NCBI RefSeq assembly: GCF_000577895.1
Contig: NZ_HG917869.1
Location: 186,001 to 250,000 of the forward strand
DNA: 64,000 nt
From: Clostridium bornimense
GTDB taxonomy: Bacteria; Bacillota; Clostridia; Clostridiales; Clostridiaceae
Direction: 5' to 3'
The position numbers were made by a program, and so were the translations under genes. Shown here piece after piece: positions 59,534 through 64,000 of this stretch. Under the pieces are notes generated by a model, which saw only the letters and a list, made by a program, of their open reading frames with translations, had not been told where the DNA came from and made no database searches. Within the stretch, counting starts at the first letter, position 1, and each line of letters begins with the position of its first letter.

Positions 59534-61129
59534 ATGAGAAAAGCTATTCACAATTATGCAACTGGAAAGCAAAAAGAAATTGATGCTTCAGAAGTAAACA
59601 AGATTGACGGATTAAAATTGTTTATATGTCCTGAATGTGGTGAGAAAGTACGCTTTGTTTCTGGTATGAAACAACTTCCGCATTTTAAACACTATAAAAA
59701 AACTGAAATCTCTCCAGAATGTGAGAAGAGAGTTGATGGATTTGTAAAAACTTATCTATATGAGAGGATAGGACTACCATTATACATTAAAAGATCTAAT
59801 AGTTCATTTGAATTATATATTTCTTTTCCTGTTTTAAAGGATAATCTTCTAGATAAACTCATTGAAGAGAAATTATATATTACAATAAAAGATACAGATA
59901 AATATTATGAAAATAAACAACAAAAATTTGCAATTAATAGATTTTTAAATGATGCATCAACTTTACTTCCTATTAATTTTATACCCAAAAATAACTCGAA
60001 CTTTATAATTGATTTTTCTACTTCAAAATATAATGAAGAAATACTTAAATACTGGTCACAGTACTCTGAAGGTTTCTATAAAGATAATGCAATATTTTCA
60101 TATGGAGAAAGTGGTGGAAAGAAAATTCATAGAAATGATTCAATTTATACTGAAAAAAAATATTATATGGTATCAAAAAATAATCTCATTAATATTCCAC
60201 CAGGTATGAAAAAAGAATATATTGGTTCGTTACCTATTAATAATTTAAACTATAACGTCTACACAATTCAAATTACACCTTATGATGATATTGAATTTAA
60301 GAGAATAGCAGAATATCTACTTCTAAACTTCAAAATAGGTTTATTATATTGTAAACCAGAGATAATTCCTTTATGGCCACCAGTGGTGCAGAAAGATAGT
60401 AATTTTAATTTAATTCATAGTAATAAAGATTTAATTTGCACTGTGAAAACTGGTAATGATGTGCCAAAGATATATTCATATATTGAAGATAAAGTAACTG
60501 AATTGTTTATTCCTTCATTTGGGGATAATTGTTTTAAGATTAAAGTTTATCCTAACTCAAATAAATTCTTATCTGTAGATAGAAAGTATATTGGTAACGA
60601 AGTTATTTTTTCAAATATACATCAAGAATTAATATATGGCAAGCTTAACTGCATACTTTATGATATAGATAATACTAATAATATAATTAATATTAATACT
60701 GAATATACTCTATCAAAAAAGTACGTTGATTTGATTGCTAAATCAAATAATAAATTGAACATATATCATAAAACTAATTATCTTTATAGGAAATATGAAT
60801 TATTAAACGATAAGGAATTAAGAATATCAAACATACAATTAAATGATGAACTTCTTTTCTTTAATTCCTATAAGTTGATTGGAAAAATTTGCTTTGTTAA
60901 TAAAATTATATCTAAAAAGATTATAGATTCAGATTTATATCATAAGTTATTACTTACTTCGCATACTGTTAAAATATCAATACCAATAGAAATAAAAAAA
61001 ATATTAATTTTATTATCCAATTATCCTATGTGTTATTACTTAATTAAAAGATATTCTGATGAAGGTAAAATTCCAATAGGTACATGGTATATTATTAAAC
61101 AAGAATTTAAGGAGGGGTTACATGAATAA
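59534..61129 (+). CDS. unknown protein with CoiA-like zinc-ribbon N-terminus (operon gene 1)
   Basis: A 531-residue protein. Residues 30-70 form a zinc-ribbon of the competence-protein CoiA type (FICPECGEKVRFVSGMKQLP, then HFKHYK and a downstream Cys in PECEKRV). I recognise no further domain: the rest is beta-rich, with LPINFIPKNNSNFIIDFS, NIPPGMKKEYIGSLPINNLN and IPIEIKKILILLSNYPMCYY. It has no signal peptide. The stop overlaps the next start by 8 bases (ATGAATAA). It sits beside a restriction-modification system. I think it is part of an undescribed defence-type operon. Confidence 0.6.
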   Translation: MRKAIHNYATGKQKEIDASEVNKIDGLKLFICPECGEKVRFVSGMKQLPHFKHYKKTEISPECEKRVDGFVKTYLYERIGLPLYIKRSNSSFELYISFPVLKDNLLDKLIEEKLYITIKDTDKYYENKQQKFAINRFLNDASTLLPINFIPKNNSNFIIDFSTSKYNEEILKYWSQYSEGFYKDNAIFSYGESGGKKIHRNDSIYTEKKYYMVSKNNLINIPPGMKKEYIGSLPINNLNYNVYTIQITPYDDIEFKRIAEYLLLNFKIGLLYCKPEIIPLWPPVVQKDSNFNLIHSNKDLICTVKTGNDVPKIYSYIEDKVTELFIPSFGDNCFKIKVYPNSNKFLSVDRKYIGNEVIFSNIHQELIYGKLNCILYDIDNTNNIININTEYTLSKKYVDLIAKSNNKLNIYHKTNYLYRKYELLNDKELRISNIQLNDELLFFNSYKLIGKICFVNKIISKKIIDSDLYHKLLLTSHTVKISIPIEIKKILILLSNYPMCYYLIKRYSDEGKIPIGTWYIIKQEFKEGLHE

Positions 61130-62285
61130 CAAAAGATATTCATTATGTTTAAATCTTAAAAATCCTAAAAATGAAATATGTCAATTTTACAGAATTGCAG
61201 ATCTAAATATAGATAAGTCTGAATTCTATATAGCAGAATATAGTTCAAGATATGATGAATATTCTAATAAATATAATCCATTTATAATAGGCGGAGTAGC
61301 TACTTGGACTGGAAAAGCAGAATGTAGAGAATGGGATTCTTATGAGAATGATATTACAAAATCTTATTCAAAAGAGTGTATATACTCACCAATTGAAATA
61401 ATTTTTCTAAATAATCTATTCTTAGGTTCTCTAAAAGAAAATGAATCTAAAATAAGAGATTTTTTGTATAAAGGTATCTCTATTCCACATGAAATTACTA
61501 ATAATTTTTTATTAGTTGTTGGAAAAAACAATTCTCAATATATTACATTAGAATGCAATATAAACAATTTCTTACAAAAAGAACATATATTTTCAATAAA
61601 TAAAGAATGTAATGATATGGCGCATACTACACATTATTTTAATGTTCATATAATAAATGAAAATGATATTCTCAACATAGATCATTTTATAGAAAGGTAT
61701 GATATACCTAATAGATTTTTCTATAAATATCTACAACTTAATAAATCAAATGAACGTTTTTATTTAAGGGATTTAAGTGAATATGCCATAGTATATATAA
61801 AAAAAAGATTAAAAGAAAAAAAAGATATTTTTCAATTAACTATGTCAGAAATAAAGAAATTTATAAATACCTTTAAGGATCTCTGTATAGAAAATGAGGA
61901 AATGAATGATTTTCTTTCTTCTTCATTCATTTCACCAGAAGATTTATCATTTACAATCAAAAAATTGACAGCTAGTTTTAAAGATGATTTTTTACAGGAT
62001 AATGATATGGATATTCTTATTAAAGAATGGCTCTTATCACAAGAAAATATCTTTGAAAAATGTACTGAAGCAGCTAAAAAAATATGGCTAAAAGAAAAAG
62101 ATTCAGAAAGGTATACTATTGAAAAAGAAATAGACGAACATACTCTATTACTTAATAAGATAAAAGAAGAAATAGTTATTAACAATGATAAACTAAAAAG
62201 GTGTAAAACTCATTCATCCAAACTTGAAGATTCTATAAAGAAATTAACTTTAGAACATAATGAACTTAAATCAAAAAAAAAATAA
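61122..62285 (+). CDS. unknown protein with coiled-coil tail (operon gene 2)
   Basis: A 387-residue protein. The N-terminal 110 residues are beta-rich (YSLCLNLKNPKNEICQFYRI, GGVATWTGKAECREWDSY). A central region is helical, and residues 340-387 form a coiled coil (EIDEHTLLLNKIKEEIVINN, DKLKRCKTHSSKLEDSIKKL). I recognise no family. Its start overlaps gene 1 by 8 bases, and gene 3 begins 26 bases before its stop, so all are translated together. Confidence 0.6.
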   Translation: MNNKRYSLCLNLKNPKNEICQFYRIADLNIDKSEFYIAEYSSRYDEYSNKYNPFIIGGVATWTGKAECREWDSYENDITKSYSKECIYSPIEIIFLNNLFLGSLKENESKIRDFLYKGISIPHEITNNFLLVVGKNNSQYITLECNINNFLQKEHIFSINKECNDMAHTTHYFNVHIINENDILNIDHFIERYDIPNRFFYKYLQLNKSNERFYLRDLSEYAIVYIKKRLKEKKDIFQLTMSEIKKFINTFKDLCIENEEMNDFLSSSFISPEDLSFTIKKLTASFKDDFLQDNDMDILIKEWLLSQENIFEKCTEAAKKIWLKEKDSERYTIEKEIDEHTLLLNKIKEEIVINNDKLKRCKTHSSKLEDSIKKLTLEHNELKSKKK

Positions 62286-63159
62286 AATAGAAAAGGATAT
62301 AGATAATGAATTAAAGCTATTTAAAGATAATATAGTTCATTCTGTTGCTATGACTGGAATAATTGAAAGCATAATTCCTACATCAAATAATATTGAAATA
62401 TCTTCAGTTCAAAGTGATTTATGTTTAATAGAGGATATTGATACGATGGTTAATCTAGAAGTTAGAAATGATATCGATGATTTAGTAGATGACCTTGCAG
62501 ATAATCTAAGAATAATGGGAGTATCTAATGATTACAATTATCCTTTAGCAGATATAATTATTGCTTCTATTGCAACAAATACTAGCTTGATTGTTAATGA
62601 TTCTGCTGATGAGTTATCTGATGCTATTTCATATGTAATTGATGGGAAACCTAGTTCAAAATTGTATTTTCCAAGTAATTACAACAATCTTAATCAACTT
62701 ATAGATCGTATAAATTCAATTAACTCAAAAGTATTACTTATTGAAGGTGTTTTAGATAGCTTAAACATTAATGCTTATAGTATTTTAACAAAACATTGTA
62801 AAAATAAGCTTTTTATATTTACTGTTAATAACTCTGTAGATATTAAGTATATACAGAATATAGTTTCAAATTATTCTTTATTTATAAATACAAGTAATTA
62901 TCTTGAAGTCCCAACAGATAACACCTTATATAAATATAAGTTTGATTATAATAAAATACGTAATGAGTATTCAGCTGATAAATTATCTGATGTTTATAAA
63001 GTTATAAAAAGAAACTTTGGTAATGATATAACATTATCAAATAAATCCTTAGTAACACTTTCTAAAGTTTTAAGTATGAAAAATATTTCTATAGATTTTA
63101 ATAATCTTATTATCAAAGATTATATAAATTCATTAAAGGATGGTTTGATGAATGAATAA
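62260..63159 (+). CDS. unknown protein, ATPase-fold-like without Walker A (operon gene 3)
   Basis: A 299-residue protein. Residues 100-220 look like a P-loop-NTPase-like core: a strand-loop-helix ADIIIASIATNTSLIVNDSA, where GxxxxGKT would be expected but is absent, then KVLLIEGVLDSLNINAYSIL resembling a Walker B strand and its following helix, and KNKLFIFTVNNSVDIKYIQN resembling a sensor strand. It could be an inactive ATPase subunit working with another operon member, or an unrelated Rossmann-type fold. Start choice is uncertain because ATG 62260 lies within gene 2 without a clear ribosome binding site. Confidence 0.5.
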   Translation: MNLNQKKNKIEKDIDNELKLFKDNIVHSVAMTGIIESIIPTSNNIEISSVQSDLCLIEDIDTMVNLEVRNDIDDLVDDLADNLRIMGVSNDYNYPLADIIIASIATNTSLIVNDSADELSDAISYVIDGKPSSKLYFPSNYNNLNQLIDRINSINSKVLLIEGVLDSLNINAYSILTKHCKNKLFIFTVNNSVDIKYIQNIVSNYSLFINTSNYLEVPTDNTLYKYKFDYNKIRNEYSADKLSDVYKVIKRNFGNDITLSNKSLVTLSKVLSMKNISIDFNNLIIKDYINSLKDGLMNE

Positions 63160-64000
63160 CATAGATTTATTATCGTCAGTTAGTAAAGATTTGAAAATTT
63201 TAACATATGAAAGTGAACCAGTATATCAATATAGAGGTCGGATTATATATTCAGCAATTTCTTTACTTATGTTAGCATGTACATTTGACTCAGAGAGCCC
63301 TTTTGATAAAGATACTATTGGTGTTAGTAAACGATATCTATATAATAAATCATCGAATTTACTTAATGAATATTTATTACTATATTCTGATGCTAAACAA
63401 TGGTTTTATCCTAATTCCAAGTGCAATCCAATTGAAATTATTAGGACAAGGTTACTTCAAAGTGGCAATTTGATTAATGTGGGATTTTCTACCAATGTAG
63501 CTACTCAAGAGCCTTACTTAAATCAAATGATTGATGGTATCTCTAGATTATATGGATATCCTTTAGATTTTGCAAATGGAAAAATGTCTGGTTTAACATG
63601 GATTGTAAAAGATAATAATGTGGTAGAAATTAATAATAATGAAAATATAATTAACTTTACTAATAATTATCTTAATTCATTAAGATATACTGAAAAAAAT
63701 GTTATTGAAGGATACGAGTTTTTTAATCCTCATAAACAATCATCAAATATGTATAATTGTTGGGAGGATAAACCTTCTTTGATATCAGAAAAATATACTT
63801 TACTAAGAGAAAAAGTATATGATTATACTTATAATTATAATTACTATATAAAAAAGGAGCATAACTCATCTACATTTATTTATAGAATAGACGAATTAAG
63901 TGTTCACGAAAGAATACCTACTAAAATTATGTATGGACTTCGTGCAATATACAAGAATCCAATTAAAGCCTATTATGAATTTCATGGAGATTATATAATG
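63152..64000 (+). CDS. unknown protein, 3'-partial at window end (operon gene 4)
   Basis: From ATG 63152 one frame stays open for 283 codons to the last base: MNNIDLLSSVSKDLKILTYE, YRGRIIYSAISLLMLACTFD, QMIDGISRLYGYPLDFANGK, NPIKAYYEFHGDYIM. Gene 3 ends eight bases into it (ATGAATAA again). I recognise no family in the visible part. The protein is incomplete, and the operon runs on beyond the window, so further members are likely. Confidence 0.7.
   Translation, partial: MNNIDLLSSVSKDLKILTYESEPVYQYRGRIIYSAISLLMLACTFDSESPFDKDTIGVSKRYLYNKSSNLLNEYLLLYSDAKQWFYPNSKCNPIEIIRTRLLQSGNLINVGFSTNVATQEPYLNQMIDGISRLYGYPLDFANGKMSGLTWIVKDNNVVEINNNENIINFTNNYLNSLRYTEKNVIEGYEFFNPHKQSSNMYNCWEDKPSLISEKYTLLREKVYDYTYNYNYYIKKEHNSSTFIYRIDELSVHERIPTKIMYGLRAIYKNPIKAYYEFHGDYIM

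Noticed and set aside
63285-63473. 62-residue plus-strand frame near the window end
   Set aside because: It lies out of frame inside the longer open frame from 63152 to 64000, which is better supported by overlap and composition.
1-64000. CRISPR arrays, tRNA and rRNA genes
   Set aside because: I saw no regularly spaced direct repeats of CRISPR type and no cloverleaf or rRNA-like sequence. A tRNAscan or CRISPR finder run was not possible.

Overview
The window reads as chromosome of a low-GC, anaerobic, Gram-positive clostridium (Clostridium sensu stricto, in the style of the C. butyricum/C. beijerinckii group). The evidence is strongly AT-rich sequence, strong GGAGG-type ribosome binding sites, intrinsic terminators after most genes, a clostridial hybrid-cluster protein, flavodoxin-ferredoxin (EFR1) and DUF2935 proteins, and a ZTP riboswitch of clostridial type. 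The assignment is by recognition, not by database search.

Layout. 1-20.5 kb is mostly intact single genes and short operons: an SGNH-like protein with a Crp/Fnr regulator, a MerR regulator with its divergently spaced EFR1 promoter, small enzymes and GNATs, an XRE regulator plus ABC exporter, DUF2935, hybrid-cluster protein (hcp), an AraC / alpha-glucosidase / O-acetyltransferase sugar group, and a ZTP-riboswitch-controlled AICAR transformylase. 20.5-27.3 kb is an accessory graveyard: an Rpn nuclease, a toxin tail with an immunity-like gene, a decayed resolvase, several frameshifted fragments, a duplicated pair of membrane-protein genes each facing a fragment of a papain-like protein, and an HsdM fragment. 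27.3-38 kb holds a SAM-methyltransferase-like gene behind a leader hairpin/terminator, peptidase E, many GNATs, Fic, NUDIX, and several gene remnants. 38-47.5 kb carries a PAQR protein, an AraC/GyrI regulator, a four-gene amidoligase-like operon (tandem GspS-like ATP-grasp with a Ser-rich lipoprotein-like partner), an S41 peptidase and SelO. 47.6-51.1 kb is a large secreted papain-like protease with carbohydrate-binding modules. 51.4-56 kb has two genes preceded by nearly identical upstream-ORF/hairpin leaders, a MarR-FUSC exporter operon and a DnaQ-BRCT exonuclease.

56-64 kb is a defence-type island: an IS200-like transposase remnant, a cytosine-5 methyltransferase with a TdeIII-type restriction enzyme, and then four tightly overlapping genes that run off the window end. 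The first has a CoiA-like zinc-ribbon start, the second a coiled-coil tail, the third looks like an ATPase fold without a Walker A motif, and the fourth is unrecognised. This operon is the best candidate here for an undescribed system.

Non-coding signals worth attention are: two matching uORF-hairpin leaders with 51-nt stems at 51.5 and 53.8 kb; two copies of an approximately 80-90 nt candidate small RNA with conserved promoter and terminator at 15.1 and 35.5 kb; six intergenic copies of TACGTSACGTA; a 45-bp near-perfect palindrome at 25.95 kb; and a Crp-type dyad at the -41.5 position of hcp.
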